Under the pieces are notes generated by a model, which saw only the letters and a list, made by a program, of their open reading frames with translations, had not been told where the DNA came from and made no database searches. A stretch of 64,000 nt of DNA from Synechococcus sp. MIT S9220 (lineage in GTDB: Bacteria; Cyanobacteriota; Cyanobacteriia; PCC-6307; Cyanobiaceae): NCBI RefSeq assembly GCF_014304815.1, contig NZ_CP047958.1:1798001-1862000 (forward strand), in the 5' to 3' direction. This document shows, in pieces, positions 35,654-43,681 of the stretch (positions are counted from its first letter, which is position 1; every line of letters starts with the position of its first letter). The position numbers and the translations under genes were made by a program.

Positions 35654-36037
35654 ATGGCAAAAAGGACAACATTCCTTTCGGATTTCAAAGCCTTTATCAA
35701 CAAAGGCAACGTCGTCGACTTAGCCGTTGCTGTGATCATCGCAGGTGCATTCGGGAAGGTGGTTAATGCAACTGTCAAGTTAATCATGACCAATGCACTT
35801 GAACCAGCATTGGAAAAAGCGAATGTTCAATCCTTAGCACAATTACCAGGGGGAGAAATTATTGTGGCGACGATTAATTTTATTGTCATTGCTTTTGCAT
35901 GCTTTATTGTTGTGAGAGTTGTTGAAAAAATGAAGCGTCAAGAAGAAGTCGTTGAATCATCAAAGCCTGACCCCCAATCTCAACTGGCATCAGCTATCAC
36001 ACGCCTAACCGAAGTCATGGAAGAGCGCTCTTCCTGA
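35654..36037 (+). CDS. mscL: Large-conductance mechanosensitive channel
   Basis: A pentameric channel that opens under membrane tension to release solutes on hypo-osmotic shock. At 127 residues it shows the MscL N-terminus FKAFINKGNVVDLAVAVIIA with TM1 gate residues, FGKVVNATV, and TM2 at about 75-95. The periplasmic loop is short and the cytoplasmic helix is kept. It is a recognisable adaptive gene in an otherwise anonymous island. Confidence 0.9.
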   Translation: MAKRTTFLSDFKAFINKGNVVDLAVAVIIAGAFGKVVNATVKLIMTNALEPALEKANVQSLAQLPGGEIIVATINFIVIAFACFIVVRVVEKMKRQEEVVESSKPDPQSQLASAITRLTEVMEERSS

Positions 36038-36129
36038 GATTGAAATCATTGATGGTTGATCATCAACATCAAAGGCTTCTGAAAGGACATAAGACATTTA
36101 CAACGTCATGTCTTCAAGCTCAGCGGCTG

Positions 36130-36339
36130 TTATGCAGCCTTACGTCGTCGCAAAGGCAAGTTTGGAATGGAGCGCTTGAAAGTCTCGACCTTCTCGTCCA
36201 ACCTCTTCCTTGCTGAGGCCAGTAGGGCCTCGCTTACCCAGAAGCTGTAAAGCTGGACAGCGGTCACAAATAGGACGGCGCCAACGATACCAAGACAAGG
36301 CCTGACAGTTTGCTTAGATCCATTGAGCAACACATGCAT
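36130..36339 (-). CDS. Small single-helix membrane protein
   Basis: 69 residues from the ATG at 36339. A helix (PCLGIVGAVLFVTAVQLYSF) is followed by a strongly basic tail ending LRRRKAA. Unknown. Confidence 0.5.
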   Translation of the reverse strand: MHVLLNGSKQTVRPCLGIVGAVLFVTAVQLYSFWVSEALLASARKRLDEKVETFKRSIPNLPLRRRKAA

Positions 36340-36507
36340 CCCTCTACTCAATAGACATGATCCTTGGGTCTGTCAGCATTCCCGCTGGTCCAGTCGCGAA
36401 TCGTTAATCCCGCCGGATGTTTGGGATCGAGCAGTCAAGCTAGTATTGACCAGGAATGTCTTATGCGCTCAGCCATAGATCTTACTCATGGCCATTGAAA
36501 TATCATC

Positions 36508-37077
36508 ATGAATCATGATCTCAATGAAGAGCTCAATTCACGCTCAATTGAATTAGAAAAATTATCAAAGATGCTTCCAGACGATCGAATCGCAAGAATT
36601 GTCTGGTTGAGAATCCAAAACGATTTAGAGGAAAAAGATAGCCTTATCTATGGAATACAATACTGCATATCAAACATTTATTATTTCATCAAGACACAGA
36701 TTCAAGAGGACGCACAAACTCGCTCTGCGCTTGTTGACTGCAGAGAACTGATTGAACACTTGGGATGGAAGCCTGAGGATGCATTCGCCCAAGACAACTC
36801 AAAAACTATTTTTATAGACTACATCAAAGAAGTTGTGGCAATGTACACAGACACTCGACAACATCATTGCGAAGAAGCCCAGTGCATCCTGGCAATGAAC
36901 ATGATTCACATGGTTTTAAAAGACATTGAATACGTCATCAAAAAAAGACCCGCCCAAGAGAAGCGCCTGCTACCAGCGATAAAAATTGCGGCTCATTTGA
37001 GAAATCAAATGCTGGATATTTTCGGGTATAACCCCACAAAGACAGACGATAATTTCTCACAAAAAGGAGAAAATTGA
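36508..37077 (+). CDS. Hypothetical helical protein (189 aa)
   Basis: All-helical soluble protein with scattered Cys and His (QHHCEEAQCILAMNMIHMVL, about residues 117-136). It could bind metal, but the pattern is not one I recognise. AT-rich codon use. Confidence 0.6.
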   Translation: MNHDLNEELNSRSIELEKLSKMLPDDRIARIVWLRIQNDLEEKDSLIYGIQYCISNIYYFIKTQIQEDAQTRSALVDCRELIEHLGWKPEDAFAQDNSKTIFIDYIKEVVAMYTDTRQHHCEEAQCILAMNMIHMVLKDIEYVIKKRPAQEKRLLPAIKIAAHLRNQMLDIFGYNPTKTDDNFSQKGEN

Positions 37078-37194
37078 AAGGCATAGCACTTTTCGCGGCA
37101 ATGGCCTGCCTCGCTATATGATCTAAAATGATCTGCAGCATAACCCTACTGTTGTGAACGATACTTTCAATATCCCAATGAAACCTGGCCATCA

Positions 37195-37776
37195 ATGAAG
37201 ATCACCATTTACGGAGGGCCGCAAACGCGTGCATCAATGCCCAGGTGGTACCTGGAAGAGAAAGGAATTCCCTATGAACTCGTCGACATCGCTCTGAGTT
37301 CTGGTCAGAACTTACAAGCCGACTTTCTTTCGGTGAACCCTTTTGGGAAACTTCCGGCAATGTGCGACCAGTCGGTTAAAGATGCAGAAGGAAGGCCGAC
37401 CACCTTGTTCGAATCAGGTGCCATTCTGCTTCACCTTGCCGAACATCACGGCAGAGAAGCGACGACTGCATCTGAAAAGTCACTGATCAGCCAGTGGACT
37501 CATTTCGCTAATTCGACTCTAGCTTTTGCCATTTTTGTGCCAGACCAAAAAGCGAAAGTACTCCCAAGACTGCTGAAGCAGCTCAACATGCAGCTGTCAA
37601 AGGGCTTTCTCGTCGGGAATACTTGGGGTGCTGCTGACTGTGCGGTGACAGCTTATCTTGCCTACATCAAACTATTTTTTCCGAATGAAGATCTCAGCCC
37701 TTATCCGCAGATTGACTTACTCATCGAGGAGACCAAACAAAGACCTGCCTACAAAAAAGTTATGGGAATCGGTTAA
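37195..37776 (+). CDS. Glutathione S-transferase
   Basis: A 193-residue cytosolic GST. The thioredoxin-like N-terminal domain (ITIYGGPQTRASMPRWYLEE, NPFGKLPAM, and LFESGAILLHLAEHHG with the glutathione-binding Glu-Ser) is followed by an alpha-helical C-terminal domain with GNTWGAADCAVTAYLAYIKL. It conjugates glutathione to electrophiles; the substrate is unknown. Confidence 0.88.
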   Translation: MKITIYGGPQTRASMPRWYLEEKGIPYELVDIALSSGQNLQADFLSVNPFGKLPAMCDQSVKDAEGRPTTLFESGAILLHLAEHHGREATTASEKSLISQWTHFANSTLAFAIFVPDQKAKVLPRLLKQLNMQLSKGFLVGNTWGAADCAVTAYLAYIKLFFPNEDLSPYPQIDLLIEETKQRPAYKKVMGIG

Positions 37777-37939
37777 GCCATTCCAAAGTTCTTTCAACTT
37801 ATAAAAAGACAGCAGATATCAAGTGCATCAAACCAATCGACATCACAGAACGATGAATCTTGTTACGCGAGAAAGCACCATTTCTCATCCTCATCATCAG
37901 TTCTAGCAGTTTGAATACCGCAAAGCCTCGCGGTTAAAG

Positions 37940-38134
37940 ATGAATCAATCACATCCAAAAACACCTGCAACATGGGTACTACCTGTTTCAATCGCCTTCA
38001 CTGGTCTTTGCATCTTCGGAGCAGGCTTGGTGATCCACGAACCTTTAGAAAAAATCGCGACCCGTCAAAGCCACACCATCATCATCAAACAGGCAATGAC
38101 TGAGCCTCTGGTCATCGGACCCAGCAAGCCATGA
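37940..38134 (+). CDS. Small single-helix membrane protein
   Basis: 64 residues with one hydrophobic helix (about 12-33, WVLPVSIAFTGLCIFGAGLV) and a polar C-terminus. Unknown. Confidence 0.45.
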   Translation: MNQSHPKTPATWVLPVSIAFTGLCIFGAGLVIHEPLEKIATRQSHTIIIKQAMTEPLVIGPSKP

Positions 38135-38379
38135 TTAGCGGTTGAGTCCCTGTCATGGACAGGGCTGAAACTCAAAACAGCAAGACAGCCCGTTCATCGA
38201 GAACCATTGAACGAAGCAGCCGCAGAACAAGACCTCTCAATCAAACACTCACGCTCATCTGAGCTGAACAGACTTCGGTGCACTGTTATCCGCCCGAGGT
38301 TTCGCAGAACACAGTATAAATACTCATGGGCATTCATAATTGCTGGGATTCACCGGTTTAACGCACTGACGATCTGACA

Positions 38380-38466
38380 ATGATTGCGTTTCTAGCCTTG
38401 TTCTGGGTGTTTGTGCTCGCGGTTTATTTCCGCTTCCGGGATGATGAGATGAACCCAGACAGCTGA
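38380..38466 (+). CDS. Tiny membrane peptide (28 aa)
   Basis: IAFLALFWVFVLAVYFRFRD, a single helix with a charged end. Its stop overlaps an even shorter hydrophobic frame (38466-38528, 20 residues) by ATGA. Both are below normal gene-calling limits. Confidence 0.3.
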   Translation: MIAFLALFWVFVLAVYFRFRDDEMNPDS

Positions 38467-38659
38467 TGCTGATCGCCGTAGCCCTGCTGCTGCTTCTCTC
38501 TTTCTGCTTGTCAGACGGTGAGAGATAACCAACGGGTGCACCCCTTGATCGCATGCCAAGGGGATGCATCACTGTGTCTGAGCGAACAAAGCTGAAAACA
38601 ACGAGAACTGCATGCATCAAACGCGATGATCAGAATGAAAAATAGAGATTGATCAATTC

Positions 38660-38876
38660 ATGGCGAAGGGCTACTGGCTGGCAACAGGTACCCTCAACGA
38701 TCGCAGAGGCTTCATGATTTATGCAGCCGCCGCCGAACCCTTTCTCCAGAAATGTGGGGCAAAAAATGTTTATCCGAGATGCGCATACTGACGGAAGAGA
38801 AGGGAACCCTGGCCATTTCACTGTTCTGATTGAATGTCCGAGCGTTGAAGCAGCGAAAGCGCGTATGCAGAGCTGA
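38660..38876 (+). pseudogene. DUF1330 protein, frameshifted in an A6 run
   Basis: The first frame begins MAKGYWLATGTLNDRRGFMI and continues to residue 43 before a stop. After the A6 run at 38761-38766 another frame continues the family pattern (FIRDAHTDGREGNPGHFTVL, then IECPSVEAAKARM). Removing one A gives one open frame of about 71 residues with the expected DUF1330 layout. It is a one-base insertion, a sequencing error or slippage, in a dimeric ferredoxin-like small protein of unknown function. Confidence 0.8.
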
Positions 38877-39217
38877 ATATCAGGATAATTCGACTAAGAG
38901 CTAACAACAGCGAAGCCTGTTTCAGCATTCTTGAGGAAGGAGACAAGCTCGCCCACTGAGTTTGACGAAGAATCAGCGCCGTGAACGCAAGAAGTCAACT
39001 ACGAATCCAAGAAGGTCATTTCACCATGCGTGAAGATACAAGTGATGCAGACTGATCAAGAACTTCATGCCATTTTGAAGACCTGATCGTGGTCTCGACA
39101 GGATGCGATTGGTCGTCTACAAAACAGCCGACACTGTGTTCCTCTGCAGTGTCGGACTAGACGGCAGGATTGTATTGAGACACTGAGAAGGGACTCATTC
39201 GAGCCTCCTAACAACCT
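38877..39217. other. Gap holding structured repeat copy A
   Basis: No ORF seen. The middle contains a hairpin element (39096-39164) described separately. The rest is featureless to my reading. Confidence 0.5.
39096..39164 (+). repeat. Structured hairpin element, copy A
   Basis: CGACAGG, then CGATTGGTCGTCTA (39106-39119), then a perfect 9-bp stem CCGACACTG / CAGTGTCGG (39128-39136 with 39147-39155), then TAGACGG (39158-39164), which pairs with TCGTCTA to make an outer stem. The block recurs at 40916-40985 with a different inner stem that still pairs. Confidence 0.65.
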
Positions 39218-39415
39218 TTAGCTCTGATGAATCTTAGTCTTCATCCATTCAATAATATCTTGTTCTAACCACACCACTGTCCGTGAACCAATTTGTATCT
39301 GCTTTGGAAAGCTACCTTTTTCCATGTGAGTATAAATAAACGTTTTGCCAACACCGGTCATCTCAATCACCTGTGAAAGCCTAAGGAACCGAGGTGCACC
39401 AGTTTCATTGACCAA
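39218..39415 (-). CDS. AlpA-family HTH regulator
   Basis: A 65-residue phage-type regulator: FLRLSQVIEMTGVGKTFIYT, then FPKQIQIGSRTVVWLEQDII. This is the AlpA/excisionase MerR-like fold, which binds DNA and usually activates an integrase. No integrase is nearby, so it may be left over from a lost element, or act from a distance. Confidence 0.85.
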   Translation of the reverse strand: MVNETGAPRFLRLSQVIEMTGVGKTFIYTHMEKGSFPKQIQIGSRTVVWLEQDIIEWMKTKIHQS

Positions 39416-39456
39416 AACGAAGGATATTCGATACGGACATGGGATAACTCAAGAGC

Positions 39457-39702
39457 TCAGGAGTTGATGACATCATGGCTTGGATGAGGATGACCGCCAC
39501 GTGCGACTGCCCTGCCTTGTCCTTGATGAGAATGAGCAATACCAAGCTTATGCAGCCTTGAATGCTCTTCAATCTGATCTGTCAACTGCGCAGAGCCAGC
39601 ACCAAATGCGGTGTAAATCCCATACAAGAGCGTTCCTAAGACCAAAACAGCCAAAGAGCCAATCATTAAATATGCAGAAAGATCTTGATTTGCAAGCTCC
39701 AT
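39457..39702 (-). CDS. PsbN-like small membrane protein with C-terminal extension
   Basis: 81 residues from the ATG at 39702. A helix (about 10-30, LMIGSLAVLVLGTLLYGIYT) runs into AFGAGSAQLTDQIEEHSR. This matches the PsbN end, in which AFGPPS, a leucine and an acidic DDHED-type tail follow the single helix. An extra His-rich tail of about 28 residues follows. PsbN is needed for photosystem II assembly and repair; this copy lies in the island rather than opposite psbH, so it is probably an accessory or diverged version. Resemblance by eye. Confidence 0.55.
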   Translation of the reverse strand: MELANQDLSAYLMIGSLAVLVLGTLLYGIYTAFGAGSAQLTDQIEEHSRLHKLGIAHSHQGQGRAVARGGHPHPSHDVINS

Positions 39703-39847
39703 GAATCCCTTTTGATGCTGACTGAATCTTGGCTGCGCAAAAAACTTGTGCTGTAACGATTGCTTCGCCAAACATTTACAATTAGCATCAATACAGCCCT
39801 TAAAGATTAACACTCACTCGTTAATTCCTTATACCCATATTGAGCGA

Positions 39848-40018
39848 ATGCAACCAAGAGCAAGACAACACGATGCAGATCTACGTGAGCAAATGCGCGG
39901 CAAAAACATGCAAAAGTATGACTTCGACACTGCCGCTCGGCATTTTTCTCAAAAAAATAATCAACAGTCTCCCGGCGGGCTTTGGCGGCGAACTTCTACG
40001 AACATCGACGAACACTAA
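39848..40018 (+). CDS. Small hypothetical protein (56 aa)
   Basis: QPRARQHDADLREQMRGKNM followed by YDFDTAARHFSQKNNQQSPG. Other frames across this stretch are also open, so the choice is uncertain. Confidence 0.3.
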   Translation: MQPRARQHDADLREQMRGKNMQKYDFDTAARHFSQKNNQQSPGGLWRRTSTNIDEH

Positions 40019-40065
40019 AATCGTTATGACGAGCGAAAGGGCCTTCGTGGCAAAGGAGCCGGTCA

Positions 40066-40206
40066 GTGAGTAGTCAATCTCTTGACTTTTGGCCACCGCA
40101 GATCAAGCCATGCAGCGCCGAGATCATGGCCATGAGCTGGCGCGACAACGAAAGCTCAATAGAGCATTGGCATCACCCATGGCTCAGCGAAGGAACCAAC
40201 ACCTGA
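40066..40206 (+). CDS. Small hypothetical protein (46 aa) with strong RBS
   Basis: GTG start 7 bp after AAGGAG (40053-40058), giving SSQSLDFWPPQIKPCSAEIM then a Trp/His-rich end (IEHWHHPWLSEG). The ribosome site and residue pattern support translation. Unknown function. Confidence 0.5.
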   Translation: MSSQSLDFWPPQIKPCSAEIMAMSWRDNESSIEHWHHPWLSEGTNT

Positions 40207-40346
40207 TGATTTGATCTCTGAATGATCAAACAAGGCTCAACAACAGCGCACTCGCGCCGTGACTGGCTGTACGATGAAGATGCTTAACCGCGTTTTAACC
40301 TTCAAAGCACGATCGAGCGACAGGCCACTGAAAGCAGGAGAAATAG

Positions 40347-40493
40347 ATGAACCCAGACAAACAGCATCGCAAACTTGTGAAGCTCAAGCTGAAAGCAGAA
40401 GAGTGCTTAACGAGGGAGCAAGCTCAAAAAATCATTCGCAAAGCGGATAAAGCTCATAGAAAGCTCTCTGAGGGCCAGAACAAGGCTGCATAA
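40347..40493 (+). CDS. Small basic helical protein (48 aa)
   Basis: ATG preceded by AGGAG at 7 bp. Very basic (DKQHRKLVKLKLKAEECLTR, KIIRKADKAHRKLS), two helices, likely nucleic-acid or ribosome associated. Unknown. Confidence 0.5.
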   Translation: MNPDKQHRKLVKLKLKAEECLTREQAQKIIRKADKAHRKLSEGQNKAA

Positions 40494-40601
40494 CGGTATC
40501 AAGGGCAACATCTTTCTGAGACCTTCGAACCGGTAAAGATGCGGGTCGACAGATGGGTTGATTGTGGTGACGATCGGTTGAGCTGCCACCGTCTCTGGTC
40601 C

Positions 40602-40802
40602 ATGGACGAAACCACACTGGCAATGGAGGAGCATTGGCCCGTTGAGGAGCAGCTCAAACGAGTCAATCAAGCCTGTGATCAGATTGAACAGATCCTTGAT
40701 GACCTTGTTCAGGACACGGCATGTTCCAATCATGCGATTCGCGATCTGCTGAGCACACTGTCAGAAGACTGGTCTGACAGCCAGCAACTGGAAGCCTGTT
40801 GA
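40602..40802 (+). CDS. Small acidic coiled-coil protein (66 aa)
   Basis: From the ATG at 40602: EEHWPVEEQLKRVNQACDQI followed by a heptad-like helix. Unknown. Confidence 0.45.
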   Translation: MDETTLAMEEHWPVEEQLKRVNQACDQIEQILDDLVQDTACSNHAIRDLLSTLSEDWSDSQQLEAC

Positions 40803-40915
40803 TCGAGGCCAGTGCCGCACAAATGCAAGGCCTGGTGGCTCAATTCATTGCTTTGCATGCAGCATGCGATGCCGGGAGTTGAGACCAACAGATGCCAGGT
40901 TGTCAATCCAATCGT

Positions 40916-40985
40916 CGACAGGTTCGATTGGTCGTCTAACTGCGACTCCGATGCTTCCACTCAATGGCAGCATCGGACTAGGCGA
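40916..40985 (+). repeat. Structured hairpin element, copy B
   Basis: CGACAGG (40916-40922) and CGATTGGTCGTCTA (40925-40938) are identical to copy A. The inner stem TCCGATGCT / AGCATCGGA (40947-40955 with 40969-40977) has different bases but pairs perfectly, and TAGGCGA (40979-40985) pairs with TCGTCTA using one G-U. Confidence 0.65.
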
Positions 40986-41153
40986 AACCATGCGCACGCT
41001 GGGTTCCTAGCGGAGGCTGGCTTGAAGACCAGTCATGACACGACATCGGCAAGGCAGCAGAGAAGTAATACCTAATCCTTGTAAGTGCGTGTGTTTACTC
41101 TTTCCTTGGTCGTCGAACCAGGGTTAGACCAGAGGAAGAACAAACGTACTTCC

Positions 41154-41477
41154 ATGCCAACTTATCCTCCCTTGGGGCCACCCACCTCAAACCTCATTGA
41201 TGCAGCTTCGTCTTTTTTGTCGGTCCGACCTGGTCAGTTTGTCATCGTCAGAGAGCTAACTCATGCCAGTGAAAGAGTTGATATCGAAAAGAACTGGTGG
41301 CTTGGACAGGTGATTTTTTGCGAGGGATGGGAGAAACATTCAAGACTTCACTCGCTTTTTCAGGTCGCGGACGTTGATGACGGAGCCATTCGCTGGGTTC
41401 ATCCGACCCAGGTGACCCACGTTCTGCACGGACTCGACGGAATTGGGCAGGAAGGCTGGGATGGGTTCGAGGATTAA
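41154..41477 (+). CDS. DUF3104 protein
   Basis: 107 residues from the ATG at 41154. Core FLSVRPGQFVIVRE, NWWLGQVIFCEGWEK, and LFQVADVDDGAIRWVHPTQV match the DUF3104 pattern more fully than the copy at 33059. Probably a small beta-barrel protein; function unknown. Confidence 0.8.
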   Translation: MPTYPPLGPPTSNLIDAASSFLSVRPGQFVIVRELTHASERVDIEKNWWLGQVIFCEGWEKHSRLHSLFQVADVDDGAIRWVHPTQVTHVLHGLDGIGQEGWDGFED

Positions 41478-41503
41478 TTGATTCTCCGCAGCAGCTGCCA
41501 GAG

Positions 41504-41530
41504 AAAAAAAGGAGGCCTTCGCGGCCTCCG
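41504..41530 (-). terminator. Minus-strand intrinsic terminator
   Basis: GGAGGCC TTCGC GGCCTCC hairpin (41511-41529) preceded by AAAAAAA on the plus strand. Read on the minus strand it is a stem followed by T7, so it should stop transcripts coming from the right. On the plus strand there is no T run after the stem. Confidence 0.7.
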
Positions 41531-41725
41531 TCTACCTATCACCAAAGGAGAAGTGCTCGACGCCTCTCCTGCCTTCAGTATGTGTATCGCAAAGAACATG
41601 TGCCTGAGATCACATACTCATTGCCGAAGGGCGACGTGGTCTGGTAATGGGTTGGCGAAACCAGAAAGCTGTTAGCTCAACCTTTGAAGTCCTGCAACAG
41701 GGCCACAATCGACAGCCAAAGCATC

Positions 41726-41857
41726 ATGTCCAGTGAGTGGGGGTGCAGCGTCAGCTCGACTGAAGGACCCTGGAGTGACTTTGAGAGAGCATCAGAGAAG
41801 AATGAGTTTGGAGACGATCACTTTAACGACGCACCGGGAGAGCATAGATCTAGATAG
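41726..41857 (+). CDS. Small acidic hypothetical protein (43 aa)
   Basis: SSEWGCSVSSTEGPWSDFER then an Asp/Glu/His-rich end. Coding by residue pattern only. Confidence 0.35.
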   Translation: MSSEWGCSVSSTEGPWSDFERASEKNEFGDDHFNDAPGEHRSR

Positions 41858-42027
41858 ATCGCGAAGGATATTATTAATTTGCAGACTGAATTAGGCTATT
41901 AAGCAGAGCAATGGCTCAGACAAGAAATACATCGCCATGGCTTACAGACTGACGGTGTCTGTGTACCGGCAAAGCGATAGCAAAGCCCTTGTCATTTAAA
42001 AAGCTTGAACTGGCGATCACGTCGCAT

Positions 42028-42207
42028 TCATGCACTTTGCGGCTGGTCCACAAGAGCTGCAGAGAATTCTTGAAAAGCAGCAGCTGCATCTGCCGGGCTT
42101 GAGTTGTATTTTAATTCCCATTGCTCAACCAAAGCACGCATGTCTTGCCACATATCGACCATGGCGAGTGGATTGAATCCGGAGGCTTGGGAAGAAGTCT
42201 TGGACAT
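42028..42207 (-). CDS. Small helical hypothetical protein (59 aa)
   Basis: SKTSSQASGFNPLAMVDMWQ followed by a long amphipathic helix (QDMRALVEQWELKYNSSPAD) and an Ala-rich end. It has a clearly protein-like residue pattern. Its transcript would run left toward the minus-strand terminator at 41504-41530. Confidence 0.5.
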   Translation of the reverse strand: MSKTSSQASGFNPLAMVDMWQDMRALVEQWELKYNSSPADAAAAFQEFSAALVDQPQSA

Positions 42208-42360
42208 GGATGAACAATCGGCACCAGACCACCTCCTTCTAATTGATCAGCAGCGACACTGCTGATCGGCGATCGGCGGCAGCAAGAATCAGCGATCTCA
42301 GATCAAGGCGGCTCCTCGCCCCGCAAAGAGGCATGATCCAGAGAACTTCCGCCCTAATTC

Positions 42361-42600
42361 ATGTCGCGAGCTACGCAACTCTTCAAAAAACTCGACAAAT
42401 TGCTGAGCAAGCACGACACGTTTGGGGACAGCCCGGAAGCATTTGTCGATGAAATGCTTGACAAGCTTGATGATGAAATCAAGGCGATCCATGACAAAAA
42501 CAAGCCGGAGCACTGGGCTGCGATCTATGTAGAGCGAGACCGCGCTCGCATCAAAACAGCCGTGCTCAACAAAGTGATGGACCGCAGCAGCTCGGGCTGA
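42361..42600 (+). CDS. Small helical hypothetical protein (79 aa)
   Basis: SRATQLFKKLDKLLSKHDTF with a helical, charged core (VDEMLDKLDDEIKAIHDKN). It is convergent with the next gene. Unknown. Confidence 0.55.
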   Translation: MSRATQLFKKLDKLLSKHDTFGDSPEAFVDEMLDKLDDEIKAIHDKNKPEHWAAIYVERDRARIKTAVLNKVMDRSSSG

Positions 42601-42619
42601 AACCAGAAGAGCGAGATGC

Positions 42620-42868
42620 TCATCGAACCTCTGCCCTCCTTGCATCAATGATCCGGGCCAGTTCCAGCATGTATCCAGCAGTACACCAGCGACCATGGCT
42701 ACGAGCACGGTTTTCGACGTCTGAACGGATTTCTGCGGTTTCTGCCATCAGCAGATCTAATTCACTCTGAGGAAGCTCATAGAGCTCTTGAAGCTCCACC
42801 TCACGGCCCAACAGGTGACTACGAAACCATTTGCGCACCTGTTCCTGAAGCGGGATCTCCTGTGACAT
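42620..42868 (-). CDS. Small hypothetical protein (82 aa)
   Basis: SQEIPLQEQVRKWFRSHLLG, helical, with a Cys/Trp patch near residue 60. Unknown. Confidence 0.5.
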   Translation of the reverse strand: MSQEIPLQEQVRKWFRSHLLGREVELQELYELPQSELDLLMAETAEIRSDVENRARSHGRWCTAGYMLELARIIDARRAEVR

Positions 42869-42989
42869 GCAACCGAAGCAGCAGAGACCAGTCTGACCAT
42901 TGAACCCAGATTCAGGAATCAGCTCGCACGCTTCAAAAAGTTGCTCATTGAACCAGAGCTCGGTTTATTGATGCAGATGCGCACACTGA

Positions 42990-43082
42990 ATGACTCGCGT
43001 TCTCAAAGACAATTGGCTTTCGCTTGCCATTGCAGGGCTGTCTCTCAGCGGCCTGCTTTGGCTTGAGCTCATCGCTGTTTAG
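42990..43082 (+). CDS. Tiny single-helix membrane peptide (30 aa)
   Basis: TRVLKDNWLSLAIAGLSLSG then hydrophobic to the end. The layout is like other very small thylakoid or plasma-membrane peptides; no homologue recognised. Confidence 0.35.
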   Translation: MTRVLKDNWLSLAIAGLSLSGLLWLELIAV

Positions 43083-43144
43083 GCCTAGCCCACTTCCGCT
43101 CACCGCAGACATAGGACACAATCGGTCATGACCAAGAGGGCTGT

Positions 43145-43399
43145 ATGTGGGTCGCATTGCTTCTAACAGGACCAATCACACCGCCGATGCCACCCTTGGA
43201 AAGGCCAAACCCCATACCCAAACAACAACCAAACCTGCAAATAGACACCTTTCAATTAAACATTGATCAACAGAGATTTGATTGCTCAGCCGGAGCATTA
43301 GGCACGGGCAATAAAGCCCCGCATGCTTATACTCCGTCGAACAATCGCTTTGAAAGCGAGCTACAAATTCATGCTGCTCGTTGCAAAACCCGCTTCTAA
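43145..43399 (+). CDS. Putative secreted small protein (84 aa)
   Basis: A short hydrophobic start (WVALLLTGPITPPMPPLERP), then a polar part with two Cys. An overlapping minus-strand frame also exists, so this choice is tentative. Confidence 0.4.
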   Translation: MWVALLLTGPITPPMPPLERPNPIPKQQPNLQIDTFQLNIDQQRFDCSAGALGTGNKAPHAYTPSNNRFESELQIHAARCKTRF

Positions 43400-43462
43400 G
43401 AAGGATGCCTAAATAGCGCAAACCGGTAAAAAATCAACCAAAATAATCAAACCAATGCAAAA

Positions 43463-43654
43463 TCAGAGTGGCTCGTCCGGACCTGGCAAAGGCTTCCTAT
43501 TCTTCCTTTGAGGCAACAAAGATTTCAAGGAACCAATCATGTCATTGGTCCTAGAAACGAAGATAAAACTGCCCAAAAAGAATACTGTTGCAATCACAAA
43601 AACAGTTGAAGTCAGCGCATCAAGTTCAAGATTTCCAATCACCAAACCATTCAT
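43463..43654 (-). CDS. Small single-helix membrane protein, weakly PsbM-like
   Basis: 63 residues from the ATG at 43654. The helix and flanks (STVFVIATVFFLGSFIFVSR, then TND) align loosely with PsbM, in which FV...TVF and a terminal QTN occur at similar spacing. A basic, proline-ended tail follows. The similarity is too short to be sure; an unrelated small membrane protein is equally possible. Confidence 0.45.
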   Translation of the reverse strand: MNGLVIGNLELDALTSTVFVIATVFFLGSFIFVSRTNDMIGSLKSLLPQRKNRKPLPGPDEPL

Positions 43655-43681
43655 GCTATACAGGCGGAAACAACTCAACAT

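Noticed and set aside
38146-38162. CCCTGTC / GACAGGG inverted repeat as a terminator
   Set aside because: The loop is 3 nt and there is no T run on either strand; too short to interpret.
41110-41150. TTGGTCGTCGAACC as a third copy of the structured hairpin element
   Set aside because: It shares only part of the 14-mer, lacks CGACAGG, and is not followed by a matching hairpin.
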